Source of the DNA: Streptomyces sp. 549
GTDB lineage: Bacteria > Actinomycetota > Actinomycetes > Streptomycetales > Streptomycetaceae
Assembly (NCBI RefSeq): GCF_030124175.1
Contig: NZ_JASKMT010000015.1
Location: 1-64,000, forward strand
DNA: 64,000 nt
Direction of reading: 5' to 3'
In this document: positions 38,022-47,266 of the stretch, piece after piece
Layout: the number at the start of each line of letters is the position of its first letter
Position numbering within the stretch: the stretch's first letter is position 1
Program-made: the position numbers and the translations under genes
Notes under the pieces: generated by a model
The model's input: only the letters and a program-made list of their open reading frames with translations
Told to the model about the DNA's origin: nothing
Databases searched by the model: none

Positions 38022-38804
38022 ATGCGACGTCTGTTCCCCGTCTCCGCCCACCAGTCCGATTCCGCCGATCGCCAGTGGAGCCTCGACGAGCTGGCCGACG
38101 CGTACGCCTATCCGCCCGGGGACGGGTCCGGCTGGCTGCGGGCCAACATGGTCGCGTCCGTGGACGGCGCCGCCCATCACCAGGGGCGCTCCCAGCCGCT
38201 GTCCGGCGCCGCCGACATGCGCGTCTTCGGAGTGCTGCGCGCGCTGGCGGACGCGGTGGTCGTCGGTGCTGAAACGGTTCGCCGGGAGGGCTACCGGCCG
38301 GCCCGCGCTCGGGAGGCGTTCGCCGCCCGGCGAGCGGCGGCCGGGCAGACGCCGGCCCCGGCTGTGGCGGTGGTCAGCGCGGGGCTGGACCTGGACTTCT
38401 CGGCGCCGCTGTTCACCGGGCCGCTCACCCCGACGCTGGTGGTCACCGGAGCACAGGCCCCGCCGGAGCGGGTCGCCGCGGCCCGCCGGGCGGGGGCGGA
38501 GGTGCTGGTCGCCGGCGACGGCGCGGGGGCGGATCCCGGGCGGGTGCCGGGTGTGCTCGCCGCGCGCGGGCTGACGCGGCTGCTCACGGAGGGCGGTCCG
38601 CGGGTGCTCGGCCAGTTCGCGGCGGCGGGTGTGCTGGACGAGCTGTGCCTGACGGTGTCCCCGCGGCTCGCCGGGGGAGAGGCCGAGCGCATCACCAGCG
38701 GCCCCGCGCTCGCGGTCCCGGCGGACTTCTCGCTGGAGGCCGTGCTGGAGGAGACCGGATACCTGTTCACCCGCTACCGACGGGCCCGTCAAGTAGCGGA
38801 ATGA
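38022..38804 (+). CDS. RibD C-terminal-domain (pyrimidine reductase-like) protein
   Basis: 260-residue protein with the RibD_C/DHFR-like fold seen in riboflavin pyrimidine reductases: NMVASVDGAAHHQGRSQPLSG near the N-terminus, FGVLRALADAVVVGAETVRREGY and RLLTEGGPRVLGQFAAAGVLDE. The deaminase half of RibD is absent and no riboflavin genes are near, so it may be a dedicated reductase with another substrate. Leaderless ATG. Confidence 0.82.
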   Translation: MRRLFPVSAHQSDSADRQWSLDELADAYAYPPGDGSGWLRANMVASVDGAAHHQGRSQPLSGAADMRVFGVLRALADAVVVGAETVRREGYRPARAREAFAARRAAAGQTPAPAVAVVSAGLDLDFSAPLFTGPLTPTLVVTGAQAPPERVAAARRAGAEVLVAGDGAGADPGRVPGVLAARGLTRLLTEGGPRVLGQFAAAGVLDELCLTVSPRLAGGEAERITSGPALAVPADFSLEAVLEETGYLFTRYRRARQVAE

Positions 38805-38920
38805 CACGTTCCGTTTATCGTCGGTCGGGCAGACTGAAGAACGCGCACCCCGTGCGGACTCGGGGCAGGATGGTTTCTGTGCGGCTCCGGCGGGAGCCGT
38901 GGAAGAGAAGGGCACCGGCA

Positions 38921-39388
38921 GTGTTCACGAGCGTACTGATGATCGAGAAGCCGCTGGTGTCCGCGGACGTGGACCTCGTCACGACGCTTCACGGCGAGGA
39001 GGAGGTCTCCTTCGTCGTGCTCATGCAGCCGCGTGGGGACCAGGACCGGCTGCTGCGCGCACTGGACGACGTGGCTCTGGGTGAACTGGTCGACGCCGTG
39101 CAGGAGGGCGACGAGCCCGAGGGGGAGGAGGCGCTGCCCCCGGCCCGCCTCGCCCTGGAGCACTCACTGAGATCGCTGCGCGACGCGGGCGCGGAGGCGG
39201 TCGGGCAGATCATCGAGCACCACCCGCTGGACCTGCTCACCTCGGTGGTCGAGCAGACCGGGGCCGACGAGGTGATCGTGCTGACCGCGCCCCACCTGGT
39301 GGAGGAGTTCTTCCACCGAGACTGGGCCTCCCGGGCCCGGCACAAGGTGGGCGTTCCCGTACTCAAGCTGTTCGCCCACTCCGACTGA
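38921..39388 (+). CDS. Small USP-like protein (often labelled indole-3-glycerol phosphate synthase)
   Basis: 155 residues, acidic. Similar streptomycete proteins are annotated as indole-3-glycerol phosphate synthase, but the size and the pattern fit a universal-stress-type alpha/beta fold: an N-terminal strand with VLMIEKPL, a central acidic helix (PEGEEALPPARLALEHSLRSL) and a C-terminal GADEVIVLTAPHLVEEFFHRDWASRARHKVGVPVLKLF. No TIM-barrel catalytic Lys/Glu pattern is visible. GTG 38921 with AGAAGGG upstream; ATG 38939 is an alternative. Monocistronic. Confidence 0.7.
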   Translation: MFTSVLMIEKPLVSADVDLVTTLHGEEEVSFVVLMQPRGDQDRLLRALDDVALGELVDAVQEGDEPEGEEALPPARLALEHSLRSLRDAGAEAVGQIIEHHPLDLLTSVVEQTGADEVIVLTAPHLVEEFFHRDWASRARHKVGVPVLKLFAHSD

Positions 39389-39415
39389 CGCCTGGCCACG
39401 GCCGGACCCGCGACG

Positions 39416-39459
39416 TGGACAGAAAGCCGACAGAAGGCCGACAGAAGGCCGACAGACAA
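39416..39459 (+). repeat. Four 11-bp tandem repeats upstream of the BCCT gene
   Basis: Units TGGACAGAAAG, CCGACAGAAGG (twice) and CCGACAGACAA. Same period and same CCGAC beginning as the array before dxs, but otherwise a different sequence. Confidence 0.8.
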
Positions 39460-39516
39460 CGGGCCGGAACGGCGGGCACGGAAATTCGGTAGGCCGTTTT
39501 GCCCGTGTCGTGTGCG

Positions 39517-39545
39517 TTGATCAAGCCGGTGGGCCGGATCATAAT
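39517..39545 (+). promoter_or_regulatory. Promoter of the second BCCT gene
   Basis: TTGATC (39517-39522), 17-nt spacer, CATAAT (39540-39545): close to the housekeeping consensus and in a locally AT-richer patch. Confidence 0.55.
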
Positions 39546-39783
39546 CAGCCCGTGGTGACTTGTTGCGTTCCGCCGGAAGGTGCGGACGTGTTGCGGAACG
39601 TGGTCCCAGCCGCCCCGCGCAGGCGGAACGCCCGCCGGCGCCGCATTCGCCTGACACCGGCCGGGCACGCGGAACGGCCGTGCACGACTCCGCCTTCCGC
39701 GTACGTGCGCGCCCCACCGCCGGGCCGGGACACGCCGTCCACCGTCGACTTCTGCCGACACCGCACTCAGAAGGGACATCACC

Positions 39784-41913
39784 GTGGCGACCGAGGGAGA
39801 CAGCGGGAACGCGGCTGAGGGGACAATCGCCACCCCGGTGGCGGAACCACCGGGGGAGACACGTCTGAAGCCGGTGGTCTTCATCGGCTCCTCGTTCATG
39901 ATCGTGGCCCTCTCCATCTGGGCGATCATCACGCCGACAGGCGCCGAGAACACCATCGGCGTCGTGGTGGACTGGATCTCCAACGTATTCGGCTGGTACT
40001 ACTTCCTCGCCGCCACGCTCTATCTGCTGTTCGTCGTGTACGTCGCGATCTCCCGGTACGGGAGCATCAAACTTGGCCCCAAGCACTCCAAGCCCGACTA
40101 CGGGTTGTTCGCCTGGGCGGCGATGCTGTTCGCCGCCGGCATCGGCATCGACCTGATGTTCTTCTCCGTCGCCGGGCCGGTGAACCACTACCTGGCGCCG
40201 CCCGAAGGCGACGCGGAGACGGTCGAGGCCGCCCGGCAGGCCGTGGTGTGGACGCTCTTCCACTACGGCATCACCGGCTGGGCCATGTACGCGCTGATGG
40301 GCATGGCGCTGGGCTACTTCGCCTTCCGCTACCGGCTTCCCCTGGCCATCCGCTCCGCGCTCTACCCGCTCATCGGCCGGCGCATCCACGGCCGGATCGG
40401 CGACTCGGTCGACCTCGCCGCCATCATCGGTACCGTCTTCGGCATCTCGGTGTCGCTCGGTATCGGCGTGGTGCAGCTCAACTACGGGCTGAACTTCCTC
40501 TTCGGCGTGCCCGAGGGGATTCCCGCGCAGATCTCCCTCATCGTCGTCGCGGTGCTGATGGCCACGGTGTCAGCGGTGGCCGGCGTGGACCGCGGTATCA
40601 GGCGGCTCTCCCAGCTCAACGTGCTGCTGGCGATCCTCCTGATGTTCTTCCTGCTGGTCGTCGACAGCCCCGTCCGGCTGCTCAACAGCCTCATCCTCAA
40701 CATCGGCGACTACGTCAGCCGCTTCCCGTCGATGAGCCTCAACACCTTCGCCTACGACCCGCCCACCGAATGGCTCAACGCCTGGACGCTGTTCTTCTGG
40801 GCCTGGTGGATCGCCTGGGCGCCGTTCGTCGGACTGTTCCTGGCCCGCATCTCGCGGGGCCGCACCATCCGCCAGTTCGTCGCCGCCACTCTGGTGATCC
40901 CGTTCCTGTTCACGCTGACCTTCCTCTCCGTGTTCGGCAACAGCGCGCTCAGCGTGGTCCGCGGCGGCAACGACGCGTTCGGAACGAACGCGGTGGAGTC
41001 GCCCGAGCAGGGGTTCTACGGGCTGCTCGCCCAGTACCCGGGAGCGACGTTCAGCGCCGGTCTGGCCACCTTCGTCGGTCTGCTGCTCTACGTCACCTCC
41101 GCCGACTCCGGCGCTCTGGTGATGAGCAATCTCAGCTCCCACCTGCCCACGCCGATCACCGACGCCGCGGCCTGGGTGCGGATCTTCTGGGCGGCGGCCA
41201 CCGGCCTGCTCACCCTGGCGATGCTGCTGGTCGGCGGAGTGGACGCGCTGACCAGCGCCACCATCATCATGGGGCTGCCGTTCTCGTTCGTGATGTTCCT
41301 GATCATGTGGGGGCTCTACAAGGCACTGCGCACCGAACGCATGCGCGAGGACGCCCTGAGCACGTCCCTGCCCGCGTCCCTGTCCGGGCGCACGCACCGC
41401 GACCAGGTCGCCGGCCGCAACTGGCGCCAGCGGCTGACCCGGGCACTGTCCTACCCCGGCAAGCGCGCCGGACAGCGCTTCGTGGTCGAGGTGTGCCGCC
41501 CGGCGCTCCAGGAGGTCGCCGCAGAACTGCAGAGCCAGGGCGTGGACGCGCAGGTCACGGAGGAGCCGGACGAGACCGTGGGCATCCCGCACGTGTGCAT
41601 CAGGGTGCCGATCGGCGGGCGGGAGGAGTTCCTCTACCGGGTGTGGCCCATCGAGACCGCCGCGCCGGCCTTCGCCACCCGCTCGGTCACCGAGCACGAC
41701 ACCTACGTGCGCTTCGAGGTGCACCTGGGAGAGGGCAGCCAGGGCTACGACGTGATGGGCTACAGCAAGGAGCAGCTCATCGGCGACATCCTCGACCAGT
41801 ACGAGCGGCACCTGGAGTTCCTGCGGCTGCACCGGGAGGCGTCGGCGCGTTCCGCACTGCCCGGCCACCGGCCAGACACGGCCGAGGCCGAACTCGCCGA
41901 GGGCGACGACTGA
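39784..41913 (+). CDS. BCCT family transporter, BetT-like with long C-terminal domain
   Basis: 709-residue BCCT carrier: about 12 membrane segments up to residue 510, signature WAWWIAWAPFVGLFLARISRGRT and GVVQLNYGLNFLF. The last 190 residues form a soluble cytoplasmic domain (RFVVEVCRPALQEVAAELQ to GDILDQYERHLEFL), as in the osmotically regulated BetT choline transporters. It imports choline or betaine-type solutes with H+ or Na+. GTG 39784 with AGAAGGGAC upstream. Twice as far from its promoter as usual, with a structured leader. Confidence 0.9.
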   Translation: MATEGDSGNAAEGTIATPVAEPPGETRLKPVVFIGSSFMIVALSIWAIITPTGAENTIGVVVDWISNVFGWYYFLAATLYLLFVVYVAISRYGSIKLGPKHSKPDYGLFAWAAMLFAAGIGIDLMFFSVAGPVNHYLAPPEGDAETVEAARQAVVWTLFHYGITGWAMYALMGMALGYFAFRYRLPLAIRSALYPLIGRRIHGRIGDSVDLAAIIGTVFGISVSLGIGVVQLNYGLNFLFGVPEGIPAQISLIVVAVLMATVSAVAGVDRGIRRLSQLNVLLAILLMFFLLVVDSPVRLLNSLILNIGDYVSRFPSMSLNTFAYDPPTEWLNAWTLFFWAWWIAWAPFVGLFLARISRGRTIRQFVAATLVIPFLFTLTFLSVFGNSALSVVRGGNDAFGTNAVESPEQGFYGLLAQYPGATFSAGLATFVGLLLYVTSADSGALVMSNLSSHLPTPITDAAAWVRIFWAAATGLLTLAMLLVGGVDALTSATIIMGLPFSFVMFLIMWGLYKALRTERMREDALSTSLPASLSGRTHRDQVAGRNWRQRLTRALSYPGKRAGQRFVVEVCRPALQEVAAELQSQGVDAQVTEEPDETVGIPHVCIRVPIGGREEFLYRVWPIETAAPAFATRSVTEHDTYVRFEVHLGEGSQGYDVMGYSKEQLIGDILDQYERHLEFLRLHREASARSALPGHRPDTAEAELAEGDD

Positions 41914-41936
41914 CGCCCCCTCCCCCGGGGAAGCGG

Positions 41937-41980
41937 CCCCGGCCGCACGGCCGTCCCCGCTCGGCGGGGGCGGGCCGGGG
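41937..41980 (+). terminator. Multi-branched hairpin after the second BCCT gene
   Basis: Outer stem CCCCGGCC/GGCCGGGG enclosing smaller stems (CCCCGC/GCGGGG), before murC. Confidence 0.6.
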
Positions 41981-42060
41981 CGCCGCCGGGGAGTGCGAGA
42001 ATCCCTCAGGAACCGGCCGCACCCTGGCCGGACCGAGGACGACCTGAGGGAGACCCGCAC

Positions 42061-43476
42061 ATGGCACCGGCTGCCCCGCCCGGCATGGACAGGCCGCACT
42101 TCGTCGGTATCGGCGGAGCCGGTATGTCGGGCATCGCGAAGATCCTCGCCCAGCGCGGAGCGAAGGTGGCCGGCAGTGACAGCCGGGAGTCGGCGTCCGT
42201 CGTGGCGCTGCGCGCACTGGGCGCCACCGTGCACCTGGGCCACGCCGCCGAGCACCTCGACGCGGCGAGCACCGCCGTTGTCGTCTCCTCCGCCATCCGC
42301 GCGGACAACCCGGAGCTGAAGGCCGCCGAGCAGCTCGGCATCCCGGTGGTGCACCGCTCGGACGCGCTCGCCGCCCTCATGGACGGGCTGCGCCCCGTCG
42401 CCGTCGCCGGCACCCACGGCAAGACCACCACCACGTCGATGCTCGCCGTCAGCCTGCGCAGCCTCGGCCTCGACCCGTCCTACGCCATCGGCGGCGACCT
42501 GGACGCGCCCGGTTCCAACGCCCACCACGGCACGGGCGAGATCTTCGTCGCCGAGGCGGACGAGAGCGACCGCAGCTTCCACCGCTACGCGCCCGAGGTC
42601 GCCATCATCCTCAACGTGGAGCTGGACCACCACGCCAACTACGCGTCGATGGAGGAGATCCACGCCTCCTTCGAGACGTTCGTCGGCCGGGTCCGGCCCG
42701 GCGGGACGCTGGTGGTCTCCGCGGACCACGAGGGTGCGCGCGAACTGACCTCCCGCGTCCGCGGTCGGGACGGCCTGACCGTGGTCACCTACGGCGAGTC
42801 GGCGGACGCCGACGTGCGGGTGCTGTCCGTCGTGCCGCGCGGCCTGACCAGCGAGGTCACCGCCGAGATCGGCGGTGAGCGGCTGACGTTCACCGTCTCC
42901 GTACCCGGCAGCCACTACGCGCACAACGCGGTCGCCGCGCTCGCCGCGGGCGCCGCCGCCGGCATCGAGCCCGCCGTGCTCGCGCCCGCGCTCGCCTCCT
43001 ACACCGGAGTGAAGCGCCGCCTCCAGCTGCTCGGTGAGGCGGCCGGCGTGCAGGTGATCGACTCCTACGCCCACCATCCCACCGAGATGACCGCGGACCT
43101 CGCCGCGATCCGCGGCGCCCTCGCCGACCGCCCCGGCAGCCGGGTGCTCGTCGTCTTCCAGCCGCACCTGTTCAGCCGCACCCAGGAGCTCGGCACCGAG
43201 ATGGGCCAGGCCCTGGCCCTGGCCGACGCCTCCGCGGTGCTGGACATCTACCCGGCCCGGGAGGACCCGATCCCGGGTGTGACCAGCGCACTCATCGTCG
43301 ACGCGGCCCGAGCCGCGGGCGCCGACACCCGGCCCGTGCACAGCATGGCGGAGATCCCCGGACTGCTGGCCGGAATGACCCGGCCGGGGGACCTTGTTCT
43401 CACCATGGGGGCAGGCGACGTGACCGACCTCGGTCCCGGCATCCTGTCCCGCCTGGAGAACGGAGACCACGGCTGA
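42061..43476 (+). CDS. murC: UDP-N-acetylmuramate--L-alanine ligase MurC
   Basis: 471-residue cytosolic Mur ligase adding L-Ala to UDP-MurNAc. N-terminal nucleotide-sugar motif GIGGAGMSGIA, ATP loop AGTHGKTTTTSML, ADESDRS and LNVELDHHANYASMEE, and the C-terminal HHPTE and FQPHLFSRT. GAGGGAG precedes ATG 42061. It lies away from the division/cell-wall cluster, as in other streptomycetes, and its stop overlaps the msrB start by one base (TGATG). Confidence 0.96.
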   Translation: MAPAAPPGMDRPHFVGIGGAGMSGIAKILAQRGAKVAGSDSRESASVVALRALGATVHLGHAAEHLDAASTAVVVSSAIRADNPELKAAEQLGIPVVHRSDALAALMDGLRPVAVAGTHGKTTTTSMLAVSLRSLGLDPSYAIGGDLDAPGSNAHHGTGEIFVAEADESDRSFHRYAPEVAIILNVELDHHANYASMEEIHASFETFVGRVRPGGTLVVSADHEGARELTSRVRGRDGLTVVTYGESADADVRVLSVVPRGLTSEVTAEIGGERLTFTVSVPGSHYAHNAVAALAAGAAAGIEPAVLAPALASYTGVKRRLQLLGEAAGVQVIDSYAHHPTEMTADLAAIRGALADRPGSRVLVVFQPHLFSRTQELGTEMGQALALADASAVLDIYPAREDPIPGVTSALIVDAARAAGADTRPVHSMAEIPGLLAGMTRPGDLVLTMGAGDVTDLGPGILSRLENGDHG

Positions 43477-43883
43477 TGTCCTACGAGATCGAGAAGCCCG
43501 ACGAGCAGTGGCGCGCCGAGCTGAGCCCCGAGGAGTACCGGGTACTGAGGAACGCCGGCACCGAGCCCGCCTTCGTCGGCGAGTACACCGACACCAGGAC
43601 CGAGGGCGTGTACAGCTGCCGTGGCTGCGGCAGCGAGCTGTTCCGCTCCGACACGAAGTTCGACTCGCACTGCGGATGGCCGTCGTTCTTCGACCCGGCC
43701 GACTCCGACGCCGTCGAACTGCTGCACGACTCCTCGATGGGCATGACCCGCACCGAGGTGCGCTGCGCTCGCTGCGGCTCGCACCTGGGGCATGTCTTCT
43801 CCGGCGAGGGCTATCCCACACCCACCGACCAGCGCTACTGCATCAACTCGATCTCGCTGCGTCTGGAGCCCGCGCAGAGCTGA
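43476..43883 (+). CDS. msrB: Peptide-methionine (R)-S-oxide reductase MsrB
   Basis: 135-residue repair enzyme reducing methionine-R-sulfoxide. Zn-binding CRGCG and CARCG pairs, GWPSFFDP and the catalytic Cys in RYCINSISL are all intact. Translationally coupled to murC. A role in protecting the cell from oxidants is known for the family. Confidence 0.97.
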   Translation: MSYEIEKPDEQWRAELSPEEYRVLRNAGTEPAFVGEYTDTRTEGVYSCRGCGSELFRSDTKFDSHCGWPSFFDPADSDAVELLHDSSMGMTRTEVRCARCGSHLGHVFSGEGYPTPTDQRYCINSISLRLEPAQS

Positions 43884-43908
43884 GTTCACCCACCGGGCGC
43901 CATTTCGA

Positions 43909-43956
43909 GGCGCGGGCGGCCCGCCCGTCGAACCGAGGGTGGAGCCCGCCCGCGCC
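43909..43956 (+). terminator. murC-msrB terminator
   Basis: 11-bp stem GGCGCGGGCGG/CCGCCCGCGCC, 26 nt after msrB. The rest of 43957-44166 shows no gene. Confidence 0.65.
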
Positions 43957-44166
43957 ACGAGGCGCCGACCGGGGAGCACCGGGGGTGTCCCGGAGCCCCG
44001 GCCGACGCCGGCGGGGGGTGGCGATCGTGCGCGCCGGGAACAGAGTAGGACGCCCGACCCGGCCGGTGGATCAGGCGTCAGGACGATCCGCCCCCGCCGA
44101 CCGGCGGGGGCGCGAGCCGCCGCCGACGTGGCGGAACCCGACCTGCCCGGCGCGCGGCGGGCCGCC

Positions 44167-44195
44167 TTGACGGCTCGTCCACTCCGGCGAAGACT
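44167..44195 (+). promoter_or_regulatory. Promoter of leaderless treY
   Basis: TTGACG (44167-44172), 17-nt spacer, AAGACT (44190-44195), then 6 nt to GTG 44202: transcription would start at or next to the start codon. Confidence 0.6.
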
Positions 44196-44201
44196 TCCGG
44201 T

Positions 44202-46550
44202 GTGTCCTCGCCGGCAGCGCCTTCCGCTCGGGTCCCGACCGCCACCTACCGACTGCAGATCCAGCCGGACTACCCCCTTCCGGCCGCAGCGCTCGACGTG
44301 CCGTACCTGGCGTCGCTGGGCGTCTCCCACCTGCACCTGTCGCCCGTGCTGGAAGCCGTGCCCGGCTCCGGCCACGGCTACGACGTGACCGACCCCGCCC
44401 GGGTCCGCGCCGAACTCGGCGGCGAGCAGGGACTGCGGGCCCTCTCCCGGACCGCCGCGGAGCACGGGCTGCGGCTGGTCCTCGACATCGTGCCCAACCA
44501 CATGGCGCTGCCCGCCGACACCTCACTCAACCGGCCGCTGTGGGAGGTGCTGCGGCACGGGCCGCAGTCGCCCTGGGCCCGCTGGTTCGACATCGACTGG
44601 GCGGCCGGCGGCGGCCGGATCCTGCTGCCCGTCCTCGGCGGCCGACTCGGCTCCCAACTCGACGCGCTCTCCGTCGTCAACGGCGAACTCCGCTACGGCC
44701 CGCACCGGTTCCCGCTCCGCGACGGCACGGCGGACCTGCCGCTGCCCGCACTGCTCGACGCCCAGCACTACCGGCTCGCCTGGTGGCGCCTGGCCCGCAC
44801 CGACCTCAACTACCGCCGGTTCTTCTCCATCTCGGAGCTGATCGGCGTCCGCGTCGAGGACGAGGAGGTCTTCGGCGCCGTCCACGAGCGGGCCCTCGCC
44901 CTGCTGCGGGACGGCGTGGCCCACGGACTGCGCATCGACCACCCCGACGGCCTCACCGACCCGGCCCGGTACCTGCGCCGCCTGCACGCCGCCACCGGCG
45001 GCACCTGGACGGTGGTGGAGAAGATCCTCGCCGCCGACGAGCGGCTGCCGGCGGACTGGCCCGCCGACGGCACCACCGGCTACGACGCCCTCCGGCACCT
45101 CGACGGACTGTTCGTCGACCCGCAGGGCGTGCGCGAACTCAGCCGCTCCTATGCGAAGTTCACCGCCGTCCCCGCCGACCGCGGCGCCGACTGGGCGGCG
45201 ACGGTCCGCGCCGCCGCCCACGAGGTGATCGGCCACGAGCTGGCCGCCGAGGTCGCCCGCCTGGTGCGGGCCGCCCGCCGCATCCTCGACGACTCGCCCG
45301 ACCCGGCACTGCGCGACCACGCCGACTGGGCCCTGGCCACCGCCGTACGCGAGATCCTGGTCAGACTGCCCGTCTACCGCGTGTACCCGCCGACCGGGCC
45401 GGAGGAGACGGCGCTGCTCACCGCCGCCGCCCGGGACGCACGCAGCGCATTCGCCGTGCCGGAGGAGGCGGAGACACTGGACGTGGTCTGCCGACTCGCC
45501 TGCGACCACCCCGAGTTCGCCCCGCGCTTCGCCCAGGTCAGCGCGGCGCTGCGGGCCAAGTCCGTGGAGGACACCGCCTTCTACCGCTACATCCCGCTGC
45601 TCTCCGCAGCGGAGGTCGGCGGCGACCCCGGACGGCCCGCGGTGGACCCGGCCGAGTTCCATGCCTTCTGCACCCGCGTCCAGCGGGACTGGCCGGCCAC
45701 CGGCACCGTGCTGTCCACCCACGACGCCAAGCGCAGCGCGGACGTGCGCGCCTCGCTCGCGGTGCTCAGCGAGTGCCCCGAACGCTGGACCGCCCTGCTG
45801 GAGCAGGTCACCGGCGGCGGTACCGACCGGCACACCGCCTGGCTGGTCTGGCAGACCGCCTTCGGACTGGGTGAGGCCGACCGCGACCGGCTGCTGCCCG
45901 CCGTGCTCAAGTCGGTGCGCGAAGCCGGGCTGCGCACCAGTTGGACCGAGCAGGACGCCGCCTACGAGGCCGAGGTGGAACGCCTCGTCGAGGACGGGCC
46001 CTGCGGTCCGCCGGGGCGCGCGCTCGGCGCGCTGGCGGACGAACTGGACGGCGCCGCCCGTGGCAACACGCTGGGCATGGCGCTGCTGCACCTCACCATG
46101 CCGGGCGTGCCCGACCTCTACCAGGGCACCGAGCGCCCCTACCGGGCCCTGGTGGACCCCGACAACCGGGCGCCGCAGCGCTTCCCCGAGCCGCTGCCGT
46201 CCGGTGAACCGCCCGCCGGGGCGGGGGAGAAGCTGCGCCTGACCGTCACCGCCCTGCGGCTGCGCCGCGCACATCCGCAGTGGTTCGGCGCCGACGGCGA
46301 CTACCGGCCGCTGTCCGCCGACGGCCCGGCCGCCGCGCACTGCGTGGCGTTCGTGCGGGCGGACCGCGTGCTGCCGGTGGCCACCCGCCTCTCCCGCCGC
46401 CTCGCGGAGCGCGGCGGCTGGGCGGGGACCGTGCTGCCGCTGCCCGCCGGGCAGTGGCGCGACGCGCTGACCGACCGCACCTTCGAGGGCCCCTGCCCGC
46501 TGGCGGACCTGCTCACGGACAGCCCCGTGGCACTGCTCGTCAGGCAGTGA
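44202..46550 (+). CDS. treY: Maltooligosyl trehalose synthase TreY
   Basis: 782-residue GH13 enzyme that turns the reducing end of maltodextrins into a trehalosyl unit. N-terminal ATYRLQIQPDYPLPAA, the catalytic region VLDIVPNHMA, GLRIDHPDGLTDP and TVVEKIL, and the later LSTHDAKRSADVRA are as in TreY. It works with TreZ (same strand) and the debranching enzyme (opposite strand). The product starts at GTG and is probably leaderless. Converges with the FHA gene (20-bp gap). Confidence 0.95.
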   Translation: MSSPAAPSARVPTATYRLQIQPDYPLPAAALDVPYLASLGVSHLHLSPVLEAVPGSGHGYDVTDPARVRAELGGEQGLRALSRTAAEHGLRLVLDIVPNHMALPADTSLNRPLWEVLRHGPQSPWARWFDIDWAAGGGRILLPVLGGRLGSQLDALSVVNGELRYGPHRFPLRDGTADLPLPALLDAQHYRLAWWRLARTDLNYRRFFSISELIGVRVEDEEVFGAVHERALALLRDGVAHGLRIDHPDGLTDPARYLRRLHAATGGTWTVVEKILAADERLPADWPADGTTGYDALRHLDGLFVDPQGVRELSRSYAKFTAVPADRGADWAATVRAAAHEVIGHELAAEVARLVRAARRILDDSPDPALRDHADWALATAVREILVRLPVYRVYPPTGPEETALLTAAARDARSAFAVPEEAETLDVVCRLACDHPEFAPRFAQVSAALRAKSVEDTAFYRYIPLLSAAEVGGDPGRPAVDPAEFHAFCTRVQRDWPATGTVLSTHDAKRSADVRASLAVLSECPERWTALLEQVTGGGTDRHTAWLVWQTAFGLGEADRDRLLPAVLKSVREAGLRTSWTEQDAAYEAEVERLVEDGPCGPPGRALGALADELDGAARGNTLGMALLHLTMPGVPDLYQGTERPYRALVDPDNRAPQRFPEPLPSGEPPAGAGEKLRLTVTALRLRRAHPQWFGADGDYRPLSADGPAAAHCVAFVRADRVLPVATRLSRRLAERGGWAGTVLPLPAGQWRDALTDRTFEGPCPLADLLTDSPVALLVRQ

Positions 46551-46570
46551 GTGAACTCGGGGGCGAGCCG

Positions 46571-47116
46571 TCAGGGAGCGGTGAGGCGGAATCCGACCTG
46601 GCCGAACCGGACCTGGTCACCGGACCGGACGGCGATGGACCCCGTCAGCCGACGGCCGTTCACCCAGGTGCCGTTGGCCGAGCCGAGGTCGCGCAGCTGC
46701 CAGCCGGTGCCGGTGTGCCTCAGCTGCGCGTGCGCGCGGGAGACGGTGTGGTCGTTGAGCCGCAGCACGGAACCCGGCGCCCGGCCGATCGACAGCGGGT
46801 AGGGGCCGGGCCCCGGCAGCAGCAGCTCGGGCAGGCGTTCGGCACGCCAGGCCCGGCGCAGCCGCTGGGAGAACGCGGAGGCCCGGCTCACCGTGCGCAG
46901 CAGCAGCCCCGGGCCTGTGCGCTGCGGGCCCAGGTCGTGCACCGCGGCGTGCAGTTCGTCGGGTCTGCGGGCGAGCAGGACCAGTTCCATCCGGCGGGCG
47001 AAGGTGTTCTGCGAGACCTGGCCCCGCACCGCGCTCTCCCGCAGCACGTCGAGGGCACGTTCCCGTTCCGCGTCGGAGACCCGCGGGGGCTGCGCGCCGA
47101 ACTCGAGTGACGTCAT
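46571..47116 (-). CDS. DUF1707 and FHA domain protein
   Basis: 181 residues: an N-terminal DUF1707 domain (RVSDAERERALDVLRESAVRGQ ... RRMELVLLARRPDELHAAVHDL) and a C-terminal FHA domain (LSIGRAPGSVLRLNDHTVSRAHAQLR, DLGSANGTWVNGRRL), which binds phosphothreonine peptides. The middle is basic. A substrate or partner of a Ser/Thr protein kinase is likely, but none is in the window. It sits inside the trehalose region on the opposite strand. Confidence 0.88.
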   Translation of the reverse strand: MTSLEFGAQPPRVSDAERERALDVLRESAVRGQVSQNTFARRMELVLLARRPDELHAAVHDLGPQRTGPGLLLRTVSRASAFSQRLRRAWRAERLPELLLPGPGPYPLSIGRAPGSVLRLNDHTVSRAHAQLRHTGTGWQLRDLGSANGTWVNGRRLTGSIAVRSGDQVRFGQVGFRLTAP

Positions 47117-47253
47117 GAGCCCTGATTCTCCCGGGAGCGACGGGGGCTGTCCACAGGGGACATGTCCCCAGCCCGTCACAGTCGTCCGGCGGCGGCGAGC
47201 GGGACGCAAGCCACGCATGTTTCTTCGGTCGACTCCCGCGATGCACGCGGCGC

Positions 47254-47259
47254 TAGGGT
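47254..47259 (+). promoter_or_regulatory. -10 box of the leaderless acetyltransferase gene
   Basis: TAGGGT 7 nt before ATG 47267. Confidence 0.5.
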
Positions 47260-47266
47260 CGGGTGC

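Larger units (their letters stand above)
39389..39783 (+). other. 395-bp intergenic region before the second BCCT gene
   Basis: Holds the 11-bp repeats (39416-39459), a promoter-like TTGATC-N17-CATAAT (39517-39545) and, in the long leader of about 230 nt that would result, a perfect 8-bp hairpin CGTTCCGC/GCGGAACG (39566-39573 and 39593-39600). AGAAGGG precedes the start codon. No gene is evident. Confidence 0.55.
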
